From assembly GCF_015751905.1 (NCBI RefSeq), contig NZ_JADOUF010000001.1, positions 5,394,001-5,458,000 of the forward strand: DNA of 64,000 nt, written 5' to 3'. Position numbers and translations under genes: made by a program. The notes beneath the pieces were generated by a model. That model ran no database searches and was not told the DNA's origin. It worked only from the letters and a program-made list of their open reading frames with translations. Source of the stretch: Longispora fulva (GTDB lineage Bacteria; Actinomycetota; Actinomycetes; Mycobacteriales; Micromonosporaceae). Below are positions 38,491 through 47,170 of this stretch, in pieces; the stretch's first letter is position 1, and each line of letters opens with the position of its first letter.

Positions 38491-41400
38491 GACTCCCCCA
38501 GTGTGCCACCGGACCGCAAGGGCACGCCCGCCACGAGCGCCGCCAGACCCTCGGCGTCGAGAAGATCGACCGGGCGGACCGTGCGGTCCTCGCGGACGTA
38601 GTGGAACGCCGCCCGGACCCTGTCGAGGGGTACGCCGACCAGCTCCGCCCACGCCAGCCGGTACGCGGCCAGCTGCACCGCCGCGGCCCTGGCCGCCTCC
38701 CCCGAAGGCGGCCGTCCGGTCTTCCAGTCCACGACGTCGTAGGTGTCCCCGTCGCGGAACACGGCGTCCATCCGGCCCCGCAGCAACACCCCGCCGACCA
38801 GGGTGGAGAACGGCACCTCGATCCGGTACGGCACCCGGTCGGCCCACGAGCCGGCCTCGAACGCCGCGCGCAGGTCGGCGAAGTCCGCGTCCGGTGCGGC
38901 GTCCGCGTCGGCGGCGCCGGGCAGTTCGTGCAGGTCGAGCAGGGTTTCCGCCCCGTTGCGCCGTTCGAGCCACGAGTGGAACGCCGTGCCGCGGCGCGCG
39001 TGGGTGGCCGGGCGCTCCGGCAGCGGACGCCGCAGCCGGCGGGCCAACTCCGCCGGGTCCCTGGCCAGGGTCACGAGCTGGGAGACCGTGAGCCGGTCGG
39101 GGAGGGCCACGGCACCGCTGTCGTCGGCCGTGCCGTCGCGTTCGGCGAGGAGCAGGCTGACCTCCTCGGAGAGCTCGCACGGCGTACCCAGAAAGGATCT
39201 GACCAGGTCGGCACCCGCCGACAGCGCCCGGCGGCGGTCGGCGGACAGCGGGTCGTGCGGCCAGGGTTTGTGCTGGCGGACCGCGCGCAGCGGGTTCTCG
39301 GGACCGGGGTCGTCGACCCAGACGTCCGTGTCGGCGTGCGCGCGGATCTCGGTCAGGAACGGGCTCGGCTGGCTGGGCCGCTTGTTGTCCGACCAGCGGT
39401 AGCCGGAGCACAGCAGCAGGTCCCTGGCCCGGGTCACGGCGACGTAGGCCAGCCGGCGCTCCTCGCGCTCGCCGTGCGCCTTCCACGCCGCGTCGAAGTC
39501 CTTGATCGTGCCCGTGAACTCGGGCAGTTCCGCGGCGTCGCCCCGCAGGGGGAACGGCAGCACGCCCAGGCCCTGCAGCCACGCGTCGGCCTTGCCGGCC
39601 GGGTCGGGGAACAGGCCGTCGTTGAGGCCTGCGACGGCCACCACGTCCCACTCCAGGCCCTTGGCGCTGTGCACGGTGACGAGTTGTACCGCGTTGTCGG
39701 CGACCTGTGCCGGGCCCTGTTCGAGGCCGCGTTCCTCCCGGGCTGCGGCGTCCAGGTAGCTGAGGAACGCGCCCAGGCCGGGGCCGCGGGACTCGGCGGC
39801 GAACCGGGCCGCGACGTCGCCGAACTCCGCGAGGTGGACCATGCCGTCGGTGGCCGGCCGGGTGATGACCTCGACGTCGAGGCCGATCGTGGTGATGACG
39901 TCGGCGACCAGGTCGGGGAGGCTGCGGTCGAGGTGGGAGCGGAGGGCCCGCAGCTCGCGGGCGAAGTCGCCGAGGCGGCGGGCGCCCTCTGCGGAGAAAT
40001 CGGGTCGGGACGACTCCGGCTCGTCGAGCGGCTCGGCCTCATCCGCCAGGGAGTCCAACGCCTCGATGATCGAGGACTCCTCGCCCAGGTCCCGCGACCA
40101 CCGGTACAACCGCATCACGTCGCGCGGCCCGATCCGCCACCGCGGCCCGGTCAGCAGCCGCAGTAGCGCCCCGCCGGCCGTCGGATCCGCGAGCACCCGC
40201 AGCGTGCTGAGCACCTCCACCACCTCGGGGGTGTCGAGCAGCCCGCCCAGTCCGACGACCTCGACCGGCAGCCCCCTGGCCCGCAGCGCCGCCTCGATTC
40301 TGGCCATCTGCGACCGCTTGCGGACCAGCACGGCGGCGGTCGGCCGGGCGTCGTCCTCCCAGTAGCTGCGCAGCGCCCGGTCGAGGCGGTCGGCGATCCA
40401 GTCGGCCTCGGCGTCGGCGGTCAGGTGCAGCGCGCAGCGCACGGCCGGGCGGCCGTGGTCGGGGCGGCCGGCCCGGAGCACGGCCTTGCTCTCCAGCCCG
40501 GCGGACAGGGCGTTGGCGGCCGTCAGGATGCCCGGCTGGTTGCGCCAGGAAACGCTCAACTCTTTTCTGGTACCCCCGAAGCTGTCCAGGAACCGCTCCA
40601 GGCTCCCCGCGCTCGCGCCCCGCCAGCCGTAGATCGCCTGGGCGGGGTCGCCGACGGCCGTGACCGGGTACCCGTCGCCGAACAGCGCCTGGAGCAGCAC
40701 GAACTGCCCGTGACTCGTGTCCTGGTACTCATCCAGCAGCACCACCGTGAACCGGCCCCGCTCGGCGGCCCGCACCTCGGGATGGTCCCGGGCGATCAGC
40801 GCCGACCGGCTCAACTGGTCCCCGAAGGCCATCACCTCCGCGGCTTCCAATTTGTTCTGATAAGACCGGATCAGCGGCACGAGCTGGGCCCGGGCCCGCT
40901 GGGTGCTCTCCGCGGTCCGACCCCGCAACGGGGGAAGCCGCGCCTGGAACAAGGCCAGGTCCTCCGGAGTGCGCAACTGCCCGGCCAGGTCCCCGGCGAG
41001 CCGCAACACCGCCTCCGTCACGGCACCCGGACTCTTGTCGATCTCCGACATGTCACCGTCGTACGCGCGGACCACCGAGTCGGCGAACCGCCACCGCTCG
41101 GCCTCCGTGATCAGCCGGGTACTCGGCTCGTAGCCGCCGCGCAGCCCGTGCTCGGCGTGGATCCGCCCGGCGTACGCGTCGTAGGTGGAGATCGTCGGCT
41201 CGCCCGCGAACTTGTCGTCGGGCCCGACCTGCGCCTCCAACTGGCCCAACCGGCGGCGGATCCGGGCCCCCAGCTCGCCGGCGGCCTTCCTCGTGAACGT
41301 CAGGCCCAGCACCTGCTCGGGGCGGACCAGATCGTTCGCGATCAGCCACAGCACCCGGGCTGCCATCGTCTCCGTCTTGCCGGAACCGGCCCCGGCGACC

Positions 41401-41501
41401 ACCAGCATCGGCTCCAGCGGCGCGCTGATGATGGCGGCCTGCTGCTCCGTCGGGGGCGGCAGCCGGAGCAGCTCGGCCAAAGACACCGGCGTGAACCTCA
41501 C
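38487..41501 (-). CDS. adnB: Recombination helicase-nuclease AdnB
   Basis: 1004 residues from GTG 41501, overlapping the adnA stop (GTGA). SF1 UvrD-type motifs: Walker A AGAGSGKT (36-43), motif II LLDEYQDTSHGQ, motif III VGDPAQAIYGWRGA, VTVHSAKGLEWDVVAVAGL and RLAYVAVTRARDLLL. The C-terminal RecB-like nuclease has GRMDAVFRDGD and DVVDWKTGRPP (D ... D-x-K), which cuts the unwound strand. It is the motor subunit of the AdnAB complex that processes double-strand breaks in place of RecBCD. The earlier in-frame extension is antisense artefact. Confidence 0.95.
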   Translation of the reverse strand: MRFTPVSLAELLRLPPPTEQQAAIISAPLEPMLVVAGAGSGKTETMAARVLWLIANDLVRPEQVLGLTFTRKAAGELGARIRRRLGQLEAQVGPDDKFAGEPTISTYDAYAGRIHAEHGLRGGYEPSTRLITEAERWRFADSVVRAYDGDMSEIDKSPGAVTEAVLRLAGDLAGQLRTPEDLALFQARLPPLRGRTAESTQRARAQLVPLIRSYQNKLEAAEVMAFGDQLSRSALIARDHPEVRAAERGRFTVVLLDEYQDTSHGQFVLLQALFGDGYPVTAVGDPAQAIYGWRGASAGSLERFLDSFGGTRKELSVSWRNQPGILTAANALSAGLESKAVLRAGRPDHGRPAVRCALHLTADAEADWIADRLDRALRSYWEDDARPTAAVLVRKRSQMARIEAALRARGLPVEVVGLGGLLDTPEVVEVLSTLRVLADPTAGGALLRLLTGPRWRIGPRDVMRLYRWSRDLGEESSIIEALDSLADEAEPLDEPESSRPDFSAEGARRLGDFARELRALRSHLDRSLPDLVADVITTIGLDVEVITRPATDGMVHLAEFGDVAARFAAESRGPGLGAFLSYLDAAAREERGLEQGPAQVADNAVQLVTVHSAKGLEWDVVAVAGLNDGLFPDPAGKADAWLQGLGVLPFPLRGDAAELPEFTGTIKDFDAAWKAHGEREERRLAYVAVTRARDLLLCSGYRWSDNKRPSQPSPFLTEIRAHADTDVWVDDPGPENPLRAVRQHKPWPHDPLSADRRRALSAGADLVRSFLGTPCELSEEVSLLLAERDGTADDSGAVALPDRLTVSQLVTLARDPAELARRLRRPLPERPATHARRGTAFHSWLERRNGAETLLDLHELPGAADADAAPDADFADLRAAFEAGSWADRVPYRIEVPFSTLVGGVLLRGRMDAVFRDGDTYDVVDWKTGRPPSGEAARAAAVQLAAYRLAWAELVGVPLDRVRAAFHYVREDRTVRPVDLLDAEGLAALVAGVPLRSGGTLGES

Positions 41502-44500
41502 TCCGTCACCCCCTTGACGTGCATCGGGCAGCACACCCGGACCGGACACTGCCGACACTTCTCGTTCACGATCGCCAGCACCGTCGCCCCGCCGACCACC
41601 TTGCCGGCCGCCGTGACCAGGTCCGCGCCCCAGCCCGGGTCCTCGGCCTCCGACAGCGGGGTCTGGCGCTGCTCGGGATCCGCCTTCAACCGCAGCCGGA
41701 CCAGCGCGGCCCCGCCGGACACCCCGCCCTCGGGGAACGCCCCTGCCTCCACCGCCGCCTGGTACGTCGCCAACTGCTTGCTGGTCTCCGCGTCCTCGGA
41801 CGCCGACCCGGTCTTGAAGTCGTACACCACGAGCCGGCCGTGCTCGTCGCGCTCCAGGCGGTCCACCCGGCCGACCAACTCCACGTCGTCGCCGAAGTCG
41901 ATGCGGAACGCCTGCTCGACGCCGACCAGCCGGGGCGCGCGGCCCTCCGTCCAGCTCAGCAACTTGTCGATCATGCCTTCGACGTCCTGCCACTGCCGGC
42001 GCGAGTACCACTTCGCCCCGGTGTCGATCTGCGCGAACCTGCGGCGCACCTCGTCGAAGATCTCCGCCCGGGTGATCCCGTCCCTGGCCGACAGCTCGGC
42101 CGCGTAGTGCACCAGGGTGCCGATCGAGCCGGCCGCGCTCGCCGCGTCGCCGCCGTGCCGGCTGAGCAGCCACCGCAGCCCGCAGGTCAGCGCGGTCTCC
42201 ACAGTAGAGGGTGACACCCGGACCCGCTCCCCGGGCAGGGCCATCGGCCGCGCGTCGGACAGGTCCCGCAGCCCCCACCAGTCGTCCGGGTGCGCGCCGG
42301 GCACACCCGCGTCGGCCAGCGCGGCGAGCTGCCGGGCGGCGTCCTCGTCCGGCAGCCGGCGCCGCAGATCCGCCACCAGGCCCGACAGGGTCAACGCCTT
42401 CGGCAGCGGCGTGTACTCCACCACCACCTGCTCCGGGTTCTGCGACCGGACCCGCAGCTCGTCCAGGAACCGGCTCGGCTGCTCCTCCTTGCCGGCCACC
42501 GCCGTGGCGATCAGACGACCGCGGGCCCGGGTGGCGGCGACGTAGAACAGCCGGCGCTCCTCGTCCAGCAGCGCCACGACCGACGGGTCCCGCTCGGCGA
42601 CCACGTCGACCAGCTGCTCGGAGCCCAGCAGGGAGCCACGCGGCTTCAGGTTGGGCCACACGCCCTCCTGCACCCCGGCCACGACCACCACGTCCCACTC
42701 CAGGCCCTTGGCGGAGTGCGCGGTGAGGACCCGGACCGCCTCGCCCCGGTCCGCGGTCGGCGCGAGCGAGTCGCCGGGCAGCTCCTGGCCGAGGACGTGG
42801 TCCACGAACAGGTGCGCGCCGGCCCCGGGCAACCGGTCCACGAACCGGCCGGCGGCCTCGAACAGCGCGACGACGGCGTCGAGGTCCCGATCGGCGGCGG
42901 CCCCGCGTTCGCCACCGGCGAGGGCGGCGCGCTCCCAGCGGTCGGCGAGCCCGGACGCACTCCACACCGCCCAGAGCGCCTCCTCGGCGTTGGGCACCGT
43001 GCCGGCCCCGGAGGCAGGGGCTGCCCCGGAGAGCGGGGCGGTCCCAGAAACCGAGGCGGTCCCGGAGCCCGGAGCGTCGTCGGGGCCGGCCCGGCGGGCG
43101 GCGGTGAGCAGCGCGTGCAGCCGGCGGGCCGGCTCGGCCCAGGCGTCCTCGGGCGGGTTCTCGATCAGCTCGGCGAGAGACTGCGGCACGGGCATCGGCT
43201 CAGGGTCCGGCATCCGCGCCGGATCGTCGCCGTCGTCCCCGCTCCCCGGCTCGGACGCGACGTCGGGCCAGGGGGCGTCGTCCGGCCAGAGGTCGGCGTG
43301 CGTGTCCGGCTCCGGGTGGGGCTGGGCAGCGCGCCCGATGCCGTGCCGGTGCCTGATGCCGGGGCGGATGTCGGGTCCGGCCAGCGGGCCGAGGGTTTCC
43401 CGACCGTGCGCGGACTCAGACCAGCCCTCATCCGGCCCGCTCTCCGGCCAGGCTTCCTCCGGCTCGGCCTCAGGCCAGGCCTCCTCCGGCCCGGCGTCCT
43501 CAGTCTCGGGCCAGGCCTCCTCGGCCCGGGCGGCGTTCAGTTCCTCCCGGGGTGCCGGGATGTGCGGCACCGGCTCGGGCCGACGCGCCGCCAGCACCGC
43601 CAACCCCTGCCGCAACCGCCGCTCCGCCAACGGATCAGCCCCGCCCAACGGCGAGTGCAGCAACACCACCGCCGTGTCCTCGTCCAGGTTCTCCGGATTC
43701 GCCGCACAGTCCAGCAGCGTCAGCAACGCCCGCACCACGGGCTGCGCCGGCAGGGGCAGATCGGCGGCGGCCGTCTCGACCGGTACCCCCGCCATCGTCA
43801 TCGCCCGCCGCAGCGGCCCGAGCGCCGCGGCCGTGGACCGGACGATCACGGCCATCCGCGACCACGGCACCCGGTCGAGCAGGTGGGCGGCCCGCAGCCG
43901 GTACGCGACGTAACTCGCCTCCTCGCTGGCCGAGTGCAGCAGCGCGACCTCGTACTCGCCCGAGCCGCGCGCGGCGACGGCCCGGTGCCGGGCGGCCCCG
44001 CGCAGCCGTCGGCCGACCCGTTGGGTGGCCGCGAGCAGGGTGCCGCCGGTCCGCCAGTTCGTCTCGAGCGTGAGGGTCTCCGGGGCGAAGTCGCGCAGCC
44101 CCGAGGGGTCGGCGCCCCGGAAGGTGAACGTCACGGAGTCGGGGTCGGCGAACCCGACCGGCCGGTCGGTGACCATGTGCAGGAGCTGGAGCTGGGCCGG
44201 GTCGAGGTCCTGGGCGTCGTCGACGTACACGTGCCGGAGTCGGGCCCGCTCGGTCTCCAGCAGGTCGGGGTCCTCGCGCAGTTCGGCGATCGCCGACCGG
44301 ATCAGCTCCGCCGGGTCGTACCCGCCGGGGTCGCGCAGCAGCCGCACGTCGATGTACTCGTCCAGGAACCGCGCCGCCGACACCCAGTCGGGCCGGCCGT
44401 GCTGTCGGCCCCACGCGGCCAGCTGACCGGAGGACACCCCGCGCTCGACGGCCCGGAGCAGCAGGTCGCGTAGTTCTGTCGCGAAGCCGCGGGTGAGCAG

Positions 44501-44956
44501 GGCCGGGCGCAACCCGGCCGGCCAGTCCTCCCGGCCGTCCTCGAGCGCGCCGCGCAGCAGCTCCCGGATGACCAGGTCCTGTTCCGGGCCGGTGATCAGT
44601 TTCGGCGTCGGGTCGCCCCGGCGGGCCGCCGCGAGCCGGAGCAGGGAGAACGCGTACCCGTGCGGGGTGCGGACCAGGGGTTCCGTCACGCCGGGGCTGC
44701 GGGCGGCCACCCCGTCGCGCAGGCCGGTGGCGGCGTGCCGGTTGAAGGCCCAGACCAGTACCCGGTCAGGCTCCGCCCCTTCGGCGATCCGGGCCGCGAC
44801 CGCCGCCAACAGCGTGGTGGTCTTCCCTGTGCCGGGCGCGCCCACGACCAGCAGCGGACCCCGGTGGGCGACCACGGCGGCCTGGACCGGGTCGAGGACC
44901 GGCGCGGTGCGCGTTGCCGCAGGTCGCCGCACCAGTCGATAGGTCACGGACTCCAT
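41498..44956 (-). CDS. adnA: Recombination helicase-nuclease AdnA (with acidic repeat insert)
   Basis: 1152 residues from ATG 44956. Walker A is VVGAPGTGKTTT (about 38-49), motif II YVDDAQDLD, and VLTAHSAKGLEWDVVVVAGV and RRLFYVAATRARG follow. The nuclease domain has GRVDRLERDEHG with VVYDFKTGSA. An iron-sulphur staple is suggested by TCGLRWLL upstream and C1134, C1137 and C1142/1143 at the C-terminus (CRQCPVRVCC). About 200 residues in the middle (from near 470) are low complexity: acidic EEAWPE-type repeats and a GSG/SGTA linker. It pairs with AdnB. It is longer than mycobacterial AdnA, mainly from that insert. Confidence 0.93.
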   Translation of the reverse strand: MESVTYRLVRRPAATRTAPVLDPVQAAVVAHRGPLLVVGAPGTGKTTTLLAAVAARIAEGAEPDRVLVWAFNRHAATGLRDGVAARSPGVTEPLVRTPHGYAFSLLRLAAARRGDPTPKLITGPEQDLVIRELLRGALEDGREDWPAGLRPALLTRGFATELRDLLLRAVERGVSSGQLAAWGRQHGRPDWVSAARFLDEYIDVRLLRDPGGYDPAELIRSAIAELREDPDLLETERARLRHVYVDDAQDLDPAQLQLLHMVTDRPVGFADPDSVTFTFRGADPSGLRDFAPETLTLETNWRTGGTLLAATQRVGRRLRGAARHRAVAARGSGEYEVALLHSASEEASYVAYRLRAAHLLDRVPWSRMAVIVRSTAAALGPLRRAMTMAGVPVETAAADLPLPAQPVVRALLTLLDCAANPENLDEDTAVVLLHSPLGGADPLAERRLRQGLAVLAARRPEPVPHIPAPREELNAARAEEAWPETEDAGPEEAWPEAEPEEAWPESGPDEGWSESAHGRETLGPLAGPDIRPGIRHRHGIGRAAQPHPEPDTHADLWPDDAPWPDVASEPGSGDDGDDPARMPDPEPMPVPQSLAELIENPPEDAWAEPARRLHALLTAARRAGPDDAPGSGTASVSGTAPLSGAAPASGAGTVPNAEEALWAVWSASGLADRWERAALAGGERGAAADRDLDAVVALFEAAGRFVDRLPGAGAHLFVDHVLGQELPGDSLAPTADRGEAVRVLTAHSAKGLEWDVVVVAGVQEGVWPNLKPRGSLLGSEQLVDVVAERDPSVVALLDEERRLFYVAATRARGRLIATAVAGKEEQPSRFLDELRVRSQNPEQVVVEYTPLPKALTLSGLVADLRRRLPDEDAARQLAALADAGVPGAHPDDWWGLRDLSDARPMALPGERVRVSPSTVETALTCGLRWLLSRHGGDAASAAGSIGTLVHYAAELSARDGITRAEIFDEVRRRFAQIDTGAKWYSRRQWQDVEGMIDKLLSWTEGRAPRLVGVEQAFRIDFGDDVELVGRVDRLERDEHGRLVVYDFKTGSASEDAETSKQLATYQAAVEAGAFPEGGVSGGAALVRLRLKADPEQRQTPLSEAEDPGWGADLVTAAGKVVGGATVLAIVNEKCRQCPVRVCCPMHVKGVTE

Positions 44957-45054
44957 TCCACCACGAGCGCCCGACACCGGGCCTTCCACCTGCGCCCCGC
45001 CGCCCGACGGCCCGCGCCCGGCCGTCCTACGGCCCACTTTCCCGACAAACCGAC

Positions 45055-45060
45055 TACTCT
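45055..45060 (+). promoter_or_regulatory. -10 element of a leaderless promoter (gamma-glutamyltransferase)
   Basis: TACTCT is followed by 6 bases and the GTG at 45067. This supports that start over the longer open frame that begins at 44914. Confidence 0.55.
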
Positions 45061-45066
45061 CGCCCT

Positions 45067-46443
45067 GTGGAAGCCTCTCATCGAGCCGCTGTCGCCGCCG
45101 GCCACCCCGCCACCGCCGAGGTCGGGGCCCAGATCCTCGCCGCCGGCGGGAGCGCCGCCGACGCCGCGGTCGCCGCGGTCCTGGCCAGCTGTGTCGGCGA
45201 GACCATCCTGACCGGGCTGGGCGGCGGCGGCTTCGGCACGTACTACGACGCGGCCACCGGCGAGGTCACCTGCCTCGACTTCTTCGTCGCGGTCCCCGGC
45301 CTGGGCTCCACCACCGAGCCAGCCCCGATGACCCCGATCAACGTCATGTTCGGCAGCGTCCCGATCCCGTACTCGGCCGGCGCGTCCAGCGTCGCCGTCC
45401 CCGGCGTACCGGCCGGCTGCGGGGAGCTGCACCGCCGGTTCGGCCGCCTCGACTGGGCGGACGTGGTCAAGCCGTCGATCGAGCTGGCCCGCGCGGGCGT
45501 CCCGCTGCCGCACGCCCAGGCACTGTCCCTGATCTCGATCGCGCCGGCCATGCTCCCCGGCGACGGCGCGTCGATCTACGCGCCCACCGGCCGACTGCTC
45601 GAGGGCGGCGACACCCTGTACCACCCGGGCCTGGCCACGGCGCTGGCCCAGCTCGCCGAGGAGGGCCCGGCGCTGTTCTACACCGGACGGATCGGCAAAC
45701 TGATCGTGGACATGGTCGCGGCCGGGGGCGGGGTGCTCACGGACGCGGACCTGGCCTCGTACCAGGTGCTGGACCTGCCGGTGGTCTCAGCGACCTTCGC
45801 CGGCCGCACGGTCCGGGCCCGCGAGGACCTCAACCGCACCATCGCCACCCTCGGCGCGCTGGCCGCCACCGACCCGGTCAGCGTCGCACGCGCCCTGGCC
45901 GAGCCCGGCCCGCCGAGCAACGGCAACACCACCAACGTGTCCGTCGTGGACGCCGACGGCAATGCCTGCGTGGTCACCACGACCCTCGGGATCGGCTCCG
46001 GGGTGTGGCTGCCGGGCCTCGGCGTCCACCTCAACTCCATGCTCGGCGAGGGCGAACTGCTCACCCCGGGACTCCCCGCCGGCGGCCGGATGGCGAGCAT
46101 GATGTGCCCCCTGGTCGTCACCGACGACGACGGCCTGGTGCTGGCGGCCGGCTCGGCGGGCGCGTCCCGGATCCGCACGGCCCTGGTGCACACCCTGATC
46201 GGCGTACTCGTCGACGGCATCGCCCTCGCCGACGCCATCGCCCGCCCCCGCATCCACCCGGCGGCCGGCATCCTGCACGCCGAGCCCGGGTTCCCCGCCG
46301 ACGCCCTGACCGCGCTGTCCGCCGCCGGCTACCAGCTCCGGATGTGGGACACCCTCGACCACTACTTCGGCGGGGTGAGCGCGGCCGGCCGGGGCGCGGC
46401 GGCGGGTGACCCGCGCCGCGGCGGAAGAGGCATGACCCTCTAA
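45067..46443 (+). CDS. Gamma-glutamyltransferase (Ntn-hydrolase, T3 family)
   Basis: 458 residues from GTG 45067. The autocleavage and catalytic site is NTTNVSVVDADGNACVVTT, with nucleophile Thr288 after Asn287; a histidine commonly follows the second Thr, but Asn is found here. The substrate loop GIGSGVWLPGLGVHLNSMLG and GSAGASRIRTAL match the family. Cleavage would give subunits of about 287 and 171 residues. No signal peptide is visible with this start, so it is probably cytoplasmic. It transfers or hydrolyses gamma-glutamyl groups, for glutathione-like thiols or other amides. It is divergent from adnA. Confidence 0.9.
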   Translation: MEASHRAAVAAGHPATAEVGAQILAAGGSAADAAVAAVLASCVGETILTGLGGGGFGTYYDAATGEVTCLDFFVAVPGLGSTTEPAPMTPINVMFGSVPIPYSAGASSVAVPGVPAGCGELHRRFGRLDWADVVKPSIELARAGVPLPHAQALSLISIAPAMLPGDGASIYAPTGRLLEGGDTLYHPGLATALAQLAEEGPALFYTGRIGKLIVDMVAAGGGVLTDADLASYQVLDLPVVSATFAGRTVRAREDLNRTIATLGALAATDPVSVARALAEPGPPSNGNTTNVSVVDADGNACVVTTTLGIGSGVWLPGLGVHLNSMLGEGELLTPGLPAGGRMASMMCPLVVTDDDGLVLAAGSAGASRIRTALVHTLIGVLVDGIALADAIARPRIHPAAGILHAEPGFPADALTALSAAGYQLRMWDTLDHYFGGVSAAGRGAAAGDPRRGGRGMTL

Positions 46444-46544
46444 ACCCTTTTTCCGATTACGGAGGTCCCCGACCCACCACGCACCGGCCCAGCCCAGCGC
46501 ACCCGGCCCACCCGACAGCGGCCCGCCCAGCGGCTACCGACCGC

Positions 46545-46838
46545 CTACGCCGGCGTCTCCGGATACCACGCGTACCGCGCCATGTTCACCTTGTCCGTGC
46601 GGAACAGCACGCCCTCGGCCATGAGCTTCTGCATCTGCTTCTGTTCGTGGTGCGGCACGAGCCGCCCGTTGGCCGCGACGACCCGGTGCCACGCGACGGG
46701 CGCGCCGTGCACGGCCATCACCTGGCCGACGATCCGCGCTGACCCGAGCCCGAGGTAGTCGGCGATCGCCCCGTAGGACATCACCTTGCCCTCGGGAATC
46801 GTCTCCACCACAGCCAACACAGCCTCGACAACATCCAC
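46545..46838 (-). CDS. Alkyltransferase-like (ATL) DNA-binding protein
   Basis: 97 residues, GTG start. The MGMT C-terminal-type fold is clear: IPEGKVMSYGAIADYLGLGS and ARIVGQVMAVHGAPVAWHRV. The catalytic cysteine of the PCHR motif is replaced by tryptophan (VAWHRVV), the mark of ATL proteins, which flag O6-alkylguanine for nucleotide-excision repair rather than remove the alkyl group. This position matches the Rv3204 homologue next to adnA in mycobacteria (from memory). Cytoplasmic. Confidence 0.92.
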   Translation of the reverse strand: MDVVEAVLAVVETIPEGKVMSYGAIADYLGLGSARIVGQVMAVHGAPVAWHRVVAANGRLVPHHEQKQMQKLMAEGVLFRTDKVNMARYAWYPETPA

Positions 46839-46925
46839 CCACCCACCTTATCCGCAGCCCTCAGGCCCGCCGGCCGATGCCGTGAGTCCCACACGCGGCC
46901 CGCTGTCGGCCCTGGGCCCGCGACG

Positions 46926-47135
46926 CTACGAGCCGTCGGATCGGAGGAACTCCAGGAATTCCTCTTCGGACTCGAACACATGGCCGCGCCCGCCCCGCGA
47001 CCGCTCCGCCTCGATCTCCCGCTCCCCGGCCTGCCATCCGGCGGCCCAGAACGACGATTGATCGCTGGGCAACGTGACCCCTGTGTCGGTATGGGCGCCA
47101 CCGACGATGCTCAAACGCTCTGACACGGCGGTCAT
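46926..47135 (-). CDS. Small acidic protein resembling the C-terminal tail of AbrB-type antitoxins
   Basis: 69 residues from ATG 47135. The stretch FWAAGWQAGEREIEAERSRG then VFESEEEFLEFLRSD looks like the C-terminal tail that follows the DNA-binding head of actinobacterial AbrB/MazE-type antitoxins. The head is missing: only SVERLSI-like and TGVTLPSD fragments remain where it should be. No PIN or MazF toxin adjoins. It may be a decayed antitoxin or a small solo protein. It has weak translation signals, so the start and the gene itself are uncertain. Confidence 0.45.
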   Translation of the reverse strand: MTAVSERLSIVGGAHTDTGVTLPSDQSSFWAAGWQAGEREIEAERSRGGRGHVFESEEEFLEFLRSDGS

Positions 47136-47170
47136 GTCCTCCAACGACTACTCGGAAATCAGGTGAAGGC

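Noticed and set aside
38487-42965. 1492-codon frame suggesting one giant helicase
   Set aside because: The N-terminal ~490 codons overlap adnA in another frame and lack motifs; AdnB starts at the GTG overlapping the adnA stop.
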